Part shown: positions 13,632 through 19,636 of the stretch, one piece after another
Numbering within the stretch: the first letter of the stretch is position 1
Layout of the letters: each line of letters starts with the position of its first letter
Assembly: GCA_018896835.1 (NCBI GenBank)
Contig: JAHILS010000023.1
Location: 1-20,207 of the forward strand
Direction: 5' to 3'
From: Patescibacteria group bacterium
GTDB lineage: Bacteria; Patescibacteriota; Patescibacteriia; UBA9934
Length of the DNA: 20,207 nucleotides
The notes under the pieces: generated by a model
Database searches by the model: none
Seen by the model: the letters and a program-made list of their open reading frames with translations, nothing else
What the model was told of the DNA's origin: nothing
Position numbers and translations under genes: made by a program

Positions 13632-13736
13632 GGGGTCAAGTCTTTAATCTTGAATTTTTAGAAAGTAAAATGGGGTCAAGAAAATGGGGTCAAGTCTTTA
13701 ATCTTGAATTAAATTCAAGATTAAAGACTTGACCCC
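13632..13736. repeat. REP-like repeat cluster A
   Basis: A 25-bp unit (GGGGTCAAGTCTTTAATCTT then GAATT) occurs at 13632-13656 and 13686-13710 and, inverted, at 13712-13736. The last two form a near-perfect 51-bp palindrome with one central base. Between them AAAATGGGGTCAAG is duplicated (13667-13680, 13681-13694). GGGGTCA-type palindromes of this kind are known to me beside REP-associated tyrosine transposases, but no such gene is in this window. The big hairpin could also end transcription of the exporter operon. Confidence 0.8.
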
Positions 13737-13757
13737 AGACTTGATCAAAAACAGTAT

Positions 13758-13792
13758 CCGCCCGGTCCACACGAAGTTCGTGGACCGGGCGG
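13758..13792 (-). terminator. Strong terminator of the cysteine-rich small gene
   Basis: CCGCCCGGTCCAC (13758-13770) pairs perfectly with GTGGACCGGGCGG (13780-13792), a 13-bp GC-rich stem. On the minus strand ATACTGTTTTTG follows. It lies 20 bp after the stop of the gene at 13813. Confidence 0.85.
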
Positions 13793-13812
13793 TTCGCGTC
13801 TGAGTAGCTGGG

Positions 13813-14031
13813 CTACTCGGACGGTGTGAGCTTGACGCCGACGTCGGCGTCGCAGGACCCGCAGTCGGTGCAGACACAGCAGGTGATCTGCTTGCACCAG
13901 ATTCGCCCGAAGCTGTCGACGCGACAGCCGTCGCGCACCTGGCTGACGGTGTAACGAGGCGCGCCGCGCCTTTCTTCGCCGTCCCAGGGCTTGGGCGGGT
14001 TGAGGATCATGGGTTGAATTCTCGAATTCAT
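13813..14031 (-). CDS. Cysteine-rich small protein, 72 aa, GC-rich gene
   Basis: The protein begins MNSRIQPMILNPPKPWDGEE, is basic in the middle, and has a cysteine cluster WCKQITCCVCTDCGSC (six cysteines in 16 residues) after a lone earlier cysteine. This suggests a metal-binding or disulfide-rich fold. The gene has every mark of expression: TTGACA-N17-TTTAAT promoter, a leader hairpin, AAGGAG seven bases before ATG, and a strong terminator. Codons end mostly in G or C (GAC, GTC, GGC, CTC, ACC), unlike the AT-leaning neighbours, which indicates foreign origin or unusual constraint. No family is recognised. It is enclosed by REP-like repeat clusters. Confidence 0.72.
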   Translation of the reverse strand: MNSRIQPMILNPPKPWDGEERRGAPRYTVSQVRDGCRVDSFGRIWCKQITCCVCTDCGSCDADVGVKLTPSE

Positions 14032-14038
14032 TTCTCAT

Positions 14039-14060
14039 CTCCTTCTGGCTCTCTCGAGCC
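14039..14060 (-). promoter_or_regulatory. RBS and GNRA-capped leader hairpin of the cysteine-rich gene
   Basis: On the minus strand GGCTC-GAGA-GAGCC (14060-14047) is a 5-bp hairpin with a GNRA tetraloop placed two bases before AAGGAG (14044-14039). GGAC-GTCC pairing precedes it in the same leader. The hairpin leaves the ribosome binding site open and may protect the mRNA 5' end. Confidence 0.55.
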
Positions 14061-14097
14061 CTCAGTGTGGACATGAGCGTCCTTGTCGAAGCCTGGT

Positions 14098-14126
14098 ATT
14101 AAACTACAAAAACGCTCTTATGTCAA
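14098..14126 (-). promoter_or_regulatory. Strong promoter of the cysteine-rich gene
   Basis: A perfect TTGACA (14121-14126), a 17-bp spacer and TTTAAT (14098-14103) on the minus strand. Transcription would start near 14091, about 60 nt before the ATG. Confidence 0.7.
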
Positions 14127-14218
14127 TGATTGCGCTATTTCCGAACATTCTATACTTAATGCACTACGCAAGACTCGATATAAGCGTTTGGCGTATATTG
14201 CCTTTTAATGGTTGAAAT

Positions 14219-14302
14219 GGTGCCTGACCCCAATTCAATGGTGCCTGACCCCAATTCAATAATTCACAATTAGAGCCCTGACCCCAGGCTCGCCCAGGCT
14301 CG
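14219..14302. repeat. REP-like repeat cluster B
   Basis: GGTGCCTGACCCCAATTCAA plus T is repeated in tandem (14219-14239, 14240-14260). A related AGAGCCCTGACCCC follows, then two tandem copies of CCCAGGCTCG (14283-14292, 14293-14302). The TGACCCC core is shared with cluster A in opposite orientation (GGGGTCA), so the two clusters bracket the GC-rich small gene. Confidence 0.7.
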
Positions 14303-14331
14303 TTAGACTCGTTTGTATGGCGTATTTTTGA

Positions 14332-14337
14332 TACACT
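14332..14337 (+). promoter_or_regulatory. -10 box of the exonuclease gene
   Basis: TACACT, preceded by TGA, ends 9 nt before the ATG at 14347. No convincing -35 was seen. The short distance implies a near-leaderless mRNA. Confidence 0.35.
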
Positions 14338-14346
14338 GTGCGTGCT

Positions 14347-14922
14347 ATGAAAAATATTGTTGTTTTTGATATTGAGACCCAGAATACTTTTGACGATGTT
14401 GGTGGGTATTTTCCAGAAAAGCTTGATGTCTCGGTAGTGTGCGCCTATTTTTATGCCGACGACACTTGGCGGTCGTACACCATTGACCAAATGCAGGTAC
14501 TGCTTAAAGATCTTGAATCAGCCGACTGCCTGATTGGCTACAATAGCATTGGATTTGATGTTCCTGTTTTGAATAAATATTACCCAGGCGACCTTTTGAA
14601 AATCCCTCAGCTTGATATGCTCGACAAGATCCGCGAAAGCCTTGGTTACCGCATCAAACTCGATGACGTTGCCGCTGCTACTATCGGTCAGGGCAAGAGC
14701 GCTCACGGCTTGCAGGCAGTTGCTTGGTGGAAAGAGGGGAAGGTGCAGGAAATTATTGACTACTGCATGCAGGACGTAAAAGTAACAAAAGAAGTTTTTG
14801 AGTTTGGACTCAAGAATGGCTACGTTCTCTTTGACGACAGAACAGGCGAGCGTCGAATGGTAAAAATTGATTTTACCTTGCCAGAGGATAAGGTAGCGAT
14901 GAATTTAACCATGGGATTTTGA
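14347..14922 (+). CDS. 3'-5' exonuclease of the DEDD (RNase H-like) group
   Basis: 191 residues starting MKNIVVFDIETQ. The acidic exonuclease motifs are visible: ExoI FDIET (D8, E10), ExoII YNSIGFDVPVL (with the conserved Asp), and ExoIII YCMQDVKVT, which gives the Y-x3-D form of DEDDy enzymes. The order and spacing match the predicted PolB-like 3'-5' exonucleases of Patescibacteria. It would remove nucleotides from DNA or RNA 3' ends with two metal ions; the true substrate is unknown. The ATG at 14347 was preferred over a GTG three codons earlier. It stands alone, ends at a bidirectional terminator and is convergent with the sigma factor gene. Confidence 0.8.
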   Translation: MKNIVVFDIETQNTFDDVGGYFPEKLDVSVVCAYFYADDTWRSYTIDQMQVLLKDLESADCLIGYNSIGFDVPVLNKYYPGDLLKIPQLDMLDKIRESLGYRIKLDDVAAATIGQGKSAHGLQAVAWWKEGKVQEIIDYCMQDVKVTKEVFEFGLKNGYVLFDDRTGERRMVKIDFTLPEDKVAMNLTMGF

Positions 14923-14947
14923 TTTTTTGATAGATTTTTTATGCAAC

Positions 14948-14976
14948 AAACCCGTCAGCTTCAGGCTGGCGGGTTT
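14948..14976. terminator. Bidirectional terminator between convergent genes
   Basis: AAACCCG (14948-14954) pairs with CGGGTTT (14970-14976), and CAGC with GCTG inside it. It lies between the exonuclease stop and the sigma factor stop. The A/T ends of the stem can act as short U-tracts in either direction. Confidence 0.75.
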
Positions 14977-15005
14977 ACGATTTGGCGGCTTTTCAACCAC
15001 CCAGT

Positions 15006-15632
15006 TTATCTGTCCGGAAATAGTTCTTCCCTCTGCTCTGGTTTGAGTATGTTGGCCAGCACTCGGCCGAGCTGTGTTAGAGAATAGTGAAGCCTATTCG
15101 TGACAGTATCAATTGGCGCGCCTGTCGTCTCTCCGATCTTGGCATACGCCATGTCATGAACGTAGCGTAGTCTTACTGTATTACTGTGAACTTCTGGGAG
15201 CTTTGAGAGCGCATCTGCCAAAAGTTTACTATACCACTCTTCACGCATCCGGGCGTCCACTATGTCTTCGGGCGATTTTGTTCTATCGATGATGGCTAGT
15301 GAGCCCCGCGTTTGTCGAGAGTCGATGTTCATCATCGCCCGTCGTTTCCCGCGGAGCAGATTAAGCGTCAGTCGATGTGTGGCTGTGGTCGCATAGGCCA
15401 GCACGTTGTCTACTAAAGCTGAATTGGACTTATCTGCGATCCTTGACGAAACTCGCAAAAAGGTATCGTGGGCTATGTCCCAGGCTTCATCCCCGGCCCC
15501 GGAGCATTGTGCCTTGTGGACCATGTAGGGAATGAGCAGAGAATAAAGCTCTCCCAAGGCTTGCGCTTCGCCGTTTTGATAGCGAAGTGCCAGCGCGTTT
15601 GCCAGTGCTTGATCTTCTTTCGTTCTGGACAT
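15006..15632 (-). CDS. ECF-like RNA polymerase sigma factor
   Basis: 208 residues from MSRTKEDQALANAL, where GGAGGGG lies 3 nt before the ATG. Region 2 is visible as ALGELYSLLIPYMVHK, DEAWDIAHDTFLRV and AYATTATHRLTLNLLRGKRR, and region 4 as LSKLPEVHSNTVRLRYVHDM followed by YAKIGETTGAPIDTVTNRLH, a helix-turn-helix that would read the -35 box. There is no region 1.1 or 3, as in group 4 (ECF) factors. No anti-sigma gene is adjacent. The gene is GC-richer than its neighbours and is divergent from nrdJ, whose proximal promoter resembles its own. Confidence 0.83.
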   Translation of the reverse strand: MSRTKEDQALANALALRYQNGEAQALGELYSLLIPYMVHKAQCSGAGDEAWDIAHDTFLRVSSRIADKSNSALVDNVLAYATTATHRLTLNLLRGKRRAMMNIDSRQTRGSLAIIDRTKSPEDIVDARMREEWYSKLLADALSKLPEVHSNTVRLRYVHDMAYAKIGETTGAPIDTVTNRLHYSLTQLGRVLANILKPEQREELFPDR

Positions 15633-15661
15633 GACCCCTCCAAGGTCGAAGTGCGGGATAA

Positions 15662-15689
15662 AGCTTATCAAATACTATGGTTTTGTAAA
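15662..15689 (-). promoter_or_regulatory. Promoter of the sigma factor gene
   Basis: TTTACA (15684-15689), a 16-bp spacer and TAAGCT (15662-15667) on the minus strand. The start near 15655 gives a ~22-nt leader that carries the Shine-Dalgarno. Confidence 0.4.
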
Positions 15690-15728
15690 ATTCTATTTTC
15701 CGACGCTTCTTATCCACAACCTCGCTCC

Positions 15729-15757
15729 TTTGCCTACACAATATCTAGTGGTAAAAT
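15729..15757 (+). promoter_or_regulatory. Distal nrdJ promoter (P1)
   Basis: TTTGCC (15729-15734), a 17-bp spacer and TAAAAT (15752-15757) with an upstream TGG (extended -10). The first NrdR-box-like site occupies almost exactly the spacer, so repressor binding would exclude RNA polymerase. Confidence 0.5.
15736..15751 (+). promoter_or_regulatory. NrdR-box-like site 1
   Basis: ACACAATATCTAGTGG matches the published NrdR consensus aCaCwAtATaTwGtgT at 14 of 16 positions by my count. NrdR is the ATP/dATP-sensing repressor of ribonucleotide reductase genes, and its sites usually come in pairs upstream of them. Confidence 0.6.
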
Positions 15758-15768
15758 GCAACTTGCTA

Positions 15769-15784
15769 GCACGATATGTTGTGC
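15769..15784 (+). promoter_or_regulatory. NrdR-box-like site 2
   Basis: GCACGATATGTTGTGC matches the same consensus at 12 of 16 positions and starts 33 bp after site 1, about three helical turns, as expected for NrdR pairs. It lies inside a longer palindrome, CTAGCAC...GTGCTAG, that could also fold as an RNA hairpin. Confidence 0.5.
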
Positions 15785-15812
15785 TAGTCGATTGAGTGAG
15801 GGAAAAGGTGGG

Positions 15813-15840
15813 ATCCCAGAATATATGGGATTTTTCTTTT
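15813..15840 (+). terminator. Terminator-like hairpin in the nrdJ leader
   Basis: ATCCCA (15813-15818) pairs with TGGGAT (15826-15831) around a 7-nt loop, followed by TTTTTCTTTT. Transcripts from P1 would end here after about 75 nt unless antitermination occurs. The polarity fits the plus strand only. Confidence 0.6.
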
Positions 15841-15873
15841 ACCTCAAAATAATCAAATTTTAAGTCAAAAAAT

Positions 15874-15911
15874 TGGAATTTCTGGAAAAACATAGTTTTA
15901 CAGATATTCCA
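15874..15911 (+). promoter_or_regulatory. Long inverted repeat overlapping the proximal nrdJ promoter
   Basis: TGGAATTTCTG (15874-15884) is matched by CAGATATTCCA (15901-15911) at 10 of 11 positions, and AAAAC by GTTTT inside it, around ATA. The right arm covers the -35 box of P2, so it may be an operator. In P1 transcripts it would be a hairpin. Confidence 0.5.
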
Positions 15912-15924
15912 AATACGATAAGAT
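15897..15924 (+). promoter_or_regulatory. Proximal nrdJ promoter (P2)
   Basis: TTTACA (15897-15902), a 16-bp spacer and TAAGAT (15919-15924). The -10 box ends 8 nt before the ATG, giving a near-leaderless mRNA. Hexamers and spacing closely match the promoter of the divergent sigma factor gene. Confidence 0.5.
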
Positions 15925-15932
15925 AGTTTCCT

Positions 15933-18900
15933 ATGGATCAAAAGATGCCCCAACTCACGCAACGCGTGGAAGAACAAACAGCCAGTATTGGAGAAGCTGT
16001 TTGGCAGTTTATGACAGCTTTAAAGACCGTGCGGAAACGTGACGGGCAAGATCAACCTTTCGACTCTCAGAAACTTTATACTTCAATCACTAAAGCATTG
16101 CAGGAGTGTGGAATAAAAGATGAAGGGCGAACAGACAAGATTGTCACTCAAGTAATTTCTAGACTGCAACGTATTTACGACGGTCATACTGTCCCTAGTA
16201 CTGGGGACGTTCGTGAGGTGATTGGTATGACTCTCATCGATAACAATTTAATGCATGTAGCCACACGTTATATGCGTCATCGGCAAACTCTTATGCCAAC
16301 TCGCTCCAAGAGCCCGTTGTATGGAAACGGTTTGCGATTTTCTAGATTTTTTACTCATGAAGGCATTCATCCTTATGATGAAATTGAGTGGGAGATGCGA
16401 ACAGCGTCTATTACAGACTCAAACGGGAAAGTAATTTTTGAACAAAATGACATTGAGACGCCAAAGTTTTGGTCACAAACCGCAACGAACATCGTGGCAC
16501 AGAAATATTTTCGTGGTCGAGTGGGCACTCCAGAACGTGAGTCGTCTATGAAGCAACTAATGGGAAGGGTAGCGACTACTATTGCTAATTGGGGTCGAAA
16601 TGACGGGTATTTTTACAGCGCACAAGACTCGCAAGTTTTTGAGGATGAATTGACTGCTATTTTAATCAATCAGAAAGCATCCTTTAACAGTCCAGTTTGG
16701 TTTAATGTTGGTATAAATCCTAGTCCACAGTGTTCTGCTTGTTTTATTAACTCTGTTAACGATGACATGCGATCGATTATGCAGTTGGCGTCCACAGAGA
16801 GCATGCTTTTTAAGCAAGGATCTGGAACTGGGTCAAACCTAAGCCCATTGCGGTCATCACGAGAATTCTTGGGTGGGTCTAACGGTCGCTCATCTGGTCC
16901 AGTATCGTTTATGAAAGGTTTTGATGCTTTCGCTGGCATTGTAAAATCAGGTGGAAAAACCCGCCGAGCAGCCAAGATGGTTATTCTCAACATTGATCAC
17001 CCCGATATTGAAGAGTTTATTGAGTGTAAAGTTAAGGAAGAGAAGAAGGCCTGGGCATTAATAGAAGCTGGATATGATGCATCAATGGATGGTGAGGCTT
17101 ATGCTTCGATATTTTTCCAAAATGCAAATAACTCAGTCCGAGTAACAGATGATTTCATGCAGGCGGTGGCAGACGATAGAGAGTGGGTTACTCACGAGGT
17201 AAAAACCGGAGAAGCGTCTGTTGCTTTTAAAGCCAAGGATCTTTTTCACAAAATGGCCAAGGCGGCCTGGGAATGTGGAGATCCTGGAATCCAGTACGAT
17301 ACAACCTCAAATAAATGGCATACATGTAAAAATTCTGGACGTATTAATGCATCAAATCCTTGTTCTGAGTACATGTTTTTGGATGATTCAGCTTGCAATC
17401 TTTCATCGCTAAACTTGCTCGCCTTTAGAAAGGAAAAAGAGGGTATTATGGAATTTGACGTAGAGGCATTTAAGAAGGCGCTTGAGGTTATGGTAACAGC
17501 CATGGAGATTGTGGTGGGAAATTCAAGCTACCCAACGCCGGCCATTGAACATAACTCACACGCATTTCGTCCTCTCGGGATTGGATACGCGAACCTAGGC
17601 GCTTTCCTAATGAGTCGAGGTTTGCCATATGATGGTCAAGATGGTCGTAATTTGGCTGGATCAATTACCGCACTTTTGACTGGTCACTCTTATCATCAGT
17701 CAGTAAAGATAGCGGAAAAGATGGGTGCATTTGAAATGTATGAGCGAAATGCAGAACCATTGCGAGAGGTAATGCAAATGCATAGGTCAGCTGCTTATGA
17801 AATTAGTCCCGACGGCGTGCCAGCTGATTTGCTTTTTGAAGCGCGAAAATCTTGGGATAATGTAGTTGATGGTGTGCGCAAGCACGGAATCCGTAATGCT
17901 CAAATTTCAGTTCTTGCACCAACTGGCACAATCGCATTTATGATGGATTGTGATACAACTGGAGTTGAACCAGACATCGCACTAGTAAAATATAAGTGGT
18001 TGGTAGGAGGTGGAATGCTTAAGATGGTTAATAGTACGGTTCCGGAAGCATTGAAACGTTTAGGATACGCATCAGATCAGATCACTGAAATTCAAAAACA
18101 CATCGAATCTACTGATACCATCGAGGGCGCTCCTTACATTAAACCTGAACATCTGCCTGTATTTGATTGTGCGTTTAAGGCTAAGAATGGCACCCGTACC
18201 ATTCATTATATGGGTCATCTGCGAATGATGTCAGCTGTGCAGCCCTTCCTTTCTGGCGCAATTAGCAAAACAGTTAATATGCCAAATGATGCCACGGTTG
18301 AAGACGTAGAAACTGTTTATATGGAAGGGTGGAAGATGGGAATAAAGGCAACAGCGATTTATCGCGATGGTTCCAAGCGCCAACAAGCAATAACTACGTC
18401 CAAAGGTGAAAAGAAAAAGGTTGTTGAAGTTAAGGAGGCTACGGAAATTAAAACTGTGAAAGTCGGTCAAAATGACCTAGCGCCACGCCGACGAAGATTA
18501 CCCGACGAACGAAGGTCAATTACCCATCGTTTCAGTATTGCAAGTTACAAGGGATATATTACTGTTGGGCTTTATAATGATGGCACGCCAGGCGAGTTGT
18601 TCATTACTATGTCAAAGCAGGGGTCGGTTATTAGCGGTTTAATGGACGCGTTTGCTACAAGTATTTCCATGGCTTTGCAGTACGGTGTGCCTTTGCAGGT
18701 TTTGGTTAATAAGTTTGTGCATATGCGTTTTGAGCCATCTGGATTTACCAGTAATCCAAACATTCGTGTGGCAAAGTCCATAGTTGATTACATTTTCCGC
18801 TGGATGGCACTAAAGTTCTTGTCAGAAGATCAGCAAAGACAGGTTGGTATTAATGTGATTGAAAAGCCGGCCGTTGTTCAAGATGATCCAGCCTTGCAAA

Positions 18901-19133
18901 CATTGGAAGATGAGGTAGATAAAAAAGACGAAAAAGAACAGGTTAAGATGTTTGAAGCAAAAGTTGAGACAATTACCGAGCAAGCAAAAGTAGCATCTGG
19001 AGTAGACGCCTTAACCATGACCTTTGATAATTTGTCAGACGCACCAGCCTGCGACACCTGTGGCTCTGTAATGGTCCGAAACGGCGCATGCTACAAGTGT
19101 TTGAATTGTGGCGGAACGAGTGGTTGTAGTTGA
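15933..19133 (+). CDS. nrdJ: Class II (adenosylcobalamin-dependent) ribonucleotide reductase
   Basis: 1066 residues. It reduces ribonucleotides to deoxyribonucleotides using adenosylcobalamin to make the thiyl radical. An N-terminal ATP-cone (about 32-118, VRKRDGQDQPFDSQKL...ATRYMRHRQ) senses ATP/dATP. In the barrel, C267 (SPQCSACF) and C488 (DSACNLSSLN) form the expected redox pair. NPCSE (475-479) carries the radical cysteine C477 and catalytic N475 and E479; the 11-residue spacing of C477 to C488 matches known class II enzymes. PTGTIAFMMDCDTTGVEPD is typical of NrdJ. The tail has a cysteine-rich motif, CDTCGSVMVRNGACYKCLNC, for reduction or zinc binding. No cobalamin synthesis or riboswitch is visible, so B12 is probably scavenged. 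Confidence 0.96.
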   Translation: MDQKMPQLTQRVEEQTASIGEAVWQFMTALKTVRKRDGQDQPFDSQKLYTSITKALQECGIKDEGRTDKIVTQVISRLQRIYDGHTVPSTGDVREVIGMTLIDNNLMHVATRYMRHRQTLMPTRSKSPLYGNGLRFSRFFTHEGIHPYDEIEWEMRTASITDSNGKVIFEQNDIETPKFWSQTATNIVAQKYFRGRVGTPERESSMKQLMGRVATTIANWGRNDGYFYSAQDSQVFEDELTAILINQKASFNSPVWFNVGINPSPQCSACFINSVNDDMRSIMQLASTESMLFKQGSGTGSNLSPLRSSREFLGGSNGRSSGPVSFMKGFDAFAGIVKSGGKTRRAAKMVILNIDHPDIEEFIECKVKEEKKAWALIEAGYDASMDGEAYASIFFQNANNSVRVTDDFMQAVADDREWVTHEVKTGEASVAFKAKDLFHKMAKAAWECGDPGIQYDTTSNKWHTCKNSGRINASNPCSEYMFLDDSACNLSSLNLLAFRKEKEGIMEFDVEAFKKALEVMVTAMEIVVGNSSYPTPAIEHNSHAFRPLGIGYANLGAFLMSRGLPYDGQDGRNLAGSITALLTGHSYHQSVKIAEKMGAFEMYERNAEPLREVMQMHRSAAYEISPDGVPADLLFEARKSWDNVVDGVRKHGIRNAQISVLAPTGTIAFMMDCDTTGVEPDIALVKYKWLVGGGMLKMVNSTVPEALKRLGYASDQITEIQKHIESTDTIEGAPYIKPEHLPVFDCAFKAKNGTRTIHYMGHLRMMSAVQPFLSGAISKTVNMPNDATVEDVETVYMEGWKMGIKATAIYRDGSKRQQAITTSKGEKKKVVEVKEATEIKTVKVGQNDLAPRRRRLPDERRSITHRFSIASYKGYITVGLYNDGTPGELFITMSKQGSVISGLMDAFATSISMALQYGVPLQVLVNKFVHMRFEPSGFTSNPNIRVAKSIVDYIFRWMALKFLSEDQQRQVGINVIEKPAVVQDDPALQTLEDEVDKKDEKEQVKMFEAKVETITEQAKVASGVDALTMTFDNLSDAPACDTCGSVMVRNGACYKCLNCGGTSGCS

Positions 19134-19155
19134 TAAAATGATGCAATATATAAAA

Positions 19156-19180
19156 CAATAACCGCCAAGCGCGGTTATTG
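19156..19180. terminator. Perfect hairpin downstream of nrdJ
   Basis: CAATAACCGC (19156-19165) pairs with GCGGTTATTG (19171-19180) around CAAGC. The U-rich flank is on the minus-strand side (TTTTATATA) and none follows on the plus strand, so its efficiency for nrdJ is uncertain. The hairpin marks the boundary to the accessory region. Confidence 0.6.
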
Positions 19181-19185
19181 CTGTA

Positions 19186-19364
19186 TCGGGAGTAGTTGGC
19201 GTGCCTGTAAGTTTTTTCGATAAATATAATCCTGAGCAGTTCGAACTTCTTGGATCAAATTCGAGGTGTTGACCAAGATCCGAATGGAATTTATGGACGG
19301 GGGTTCTTATTTAAACGGAAAAGAAACTTTTAAGAGAATCTTTATAAGGCATAAGAAGAAATAA
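19186..19364 (+). pseudogene. Remnant C-terminus of an EcoRI-type adenine DNA methyltransferase
   Basis: The plus strand encodes GVVGVPVSFFDKYNPEQFEL, then in a second frame DQDPNGIYGRG, then in a third frame SYLNGKETFKRIFIRHKKK and a stop at 19362-19364. This order (GV.GVPisFlDKYNPeQFe, later YiNGK..y.RI.IR.K) is the C-terminus of adenine-specific methyltransferases of the EcoRI modification family. The rest of the enzyme is missing and there are at least two frameshifts, so it is a decayed fragment of a restriction-modification system. The 5' edge lies near the hairpin after nrdJ. It is too broken to appear as one reading frame. Confidence 0.7.
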
Positions 19365-19365
19365 T

Positions 19366-19604
19366 ATGAATTTATTAAATATAATCGGCTTAATTTTTAA
19401 TTTATTGGTATAATGTTAATTGTATTTTATATAGATACAGATAAAAATGAATGGGTAGAGAATGAAGAAGGACAAAAAGCACAAGAAAAGTGGCATGCTT
19501 TACTCGTAAAACATCCTAAGTGGTTAAATATAGGGATTATTTTTATAGCAATAGGATTTCATTTAAGTATTATTGCCGAATTTACGGTGTTTTGTATGCT
19601 TTAG
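19366..19604 (+). pseudogene. Small membrane protein split by a frameshift
   Basis: ATG at 19366 opens MNLLNIIGLIFNLLV and stops at 19411; a second frame begins at 19413 (TAATG overlap) with MLIVFYIDTDKNEWVENEEG and ends IIAEFTVFCML. Joined by one frameshift near 19403 they give a natural protein of about 78 residues, with a first membrane helix (NLLNIIGLIFNL...GIMLIVFYI), a charged loop and a second helix (WLNIGIIFIAIGFHLSIIAE). It may be a decayed gene, a sequencing error, or a gene that truly starts at 19413 (63 aa). The family is not recognised. It directly follows the methylase remnant. Confidence 0.5.
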
Positions 19605-19636
19605 AATTTTAATTAGAAACGAAAAAGTAATGAAAT

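Noticed and set aside
13632..13736. CRISPR array
   Set aside because: Only three unit copies, one inverted, with no regular unique spacers and no cas genes; the pattern fits REP-like palindromes.
13745..14074. 109-codon arginine-rich minus-strand ORF
   Set aside because: It overlaps the 72-aa cysteine-rich gene in another frame and crosses its terminator; the 72-aa frame has the ribosome binding site and the codon bias.
13745..14110. Integron gene cassette
   Set aside because: The small GC-rich gene with a terminal hairpin looks cassette-like, but the hairpin lacks the RYYYAAC and GTTRRRY boxes of attC sites, and the gene has its own promoter.
14164..14490. 108-codon minus-strand ORF
   Set aside because: It is made of the tandem TGACCCC repeats (repeated NWGQAPL peptide) and the antisense of the exonuclease start.
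15760..15932. Cobalamin riboswitch upstream of nrdJ
   Set aside because: The leader lacks the conserved B12-box and is too short; the structure seen is a simple hairpin plus U-tract and palindromes.
15693..15977. 94-codon minus-strand ORF between the sigma factor gene and nrdJ
   Set aside because: It covers the nrdJ promoters, NrdR-like boxes and start codon, with no ribosome binding site.
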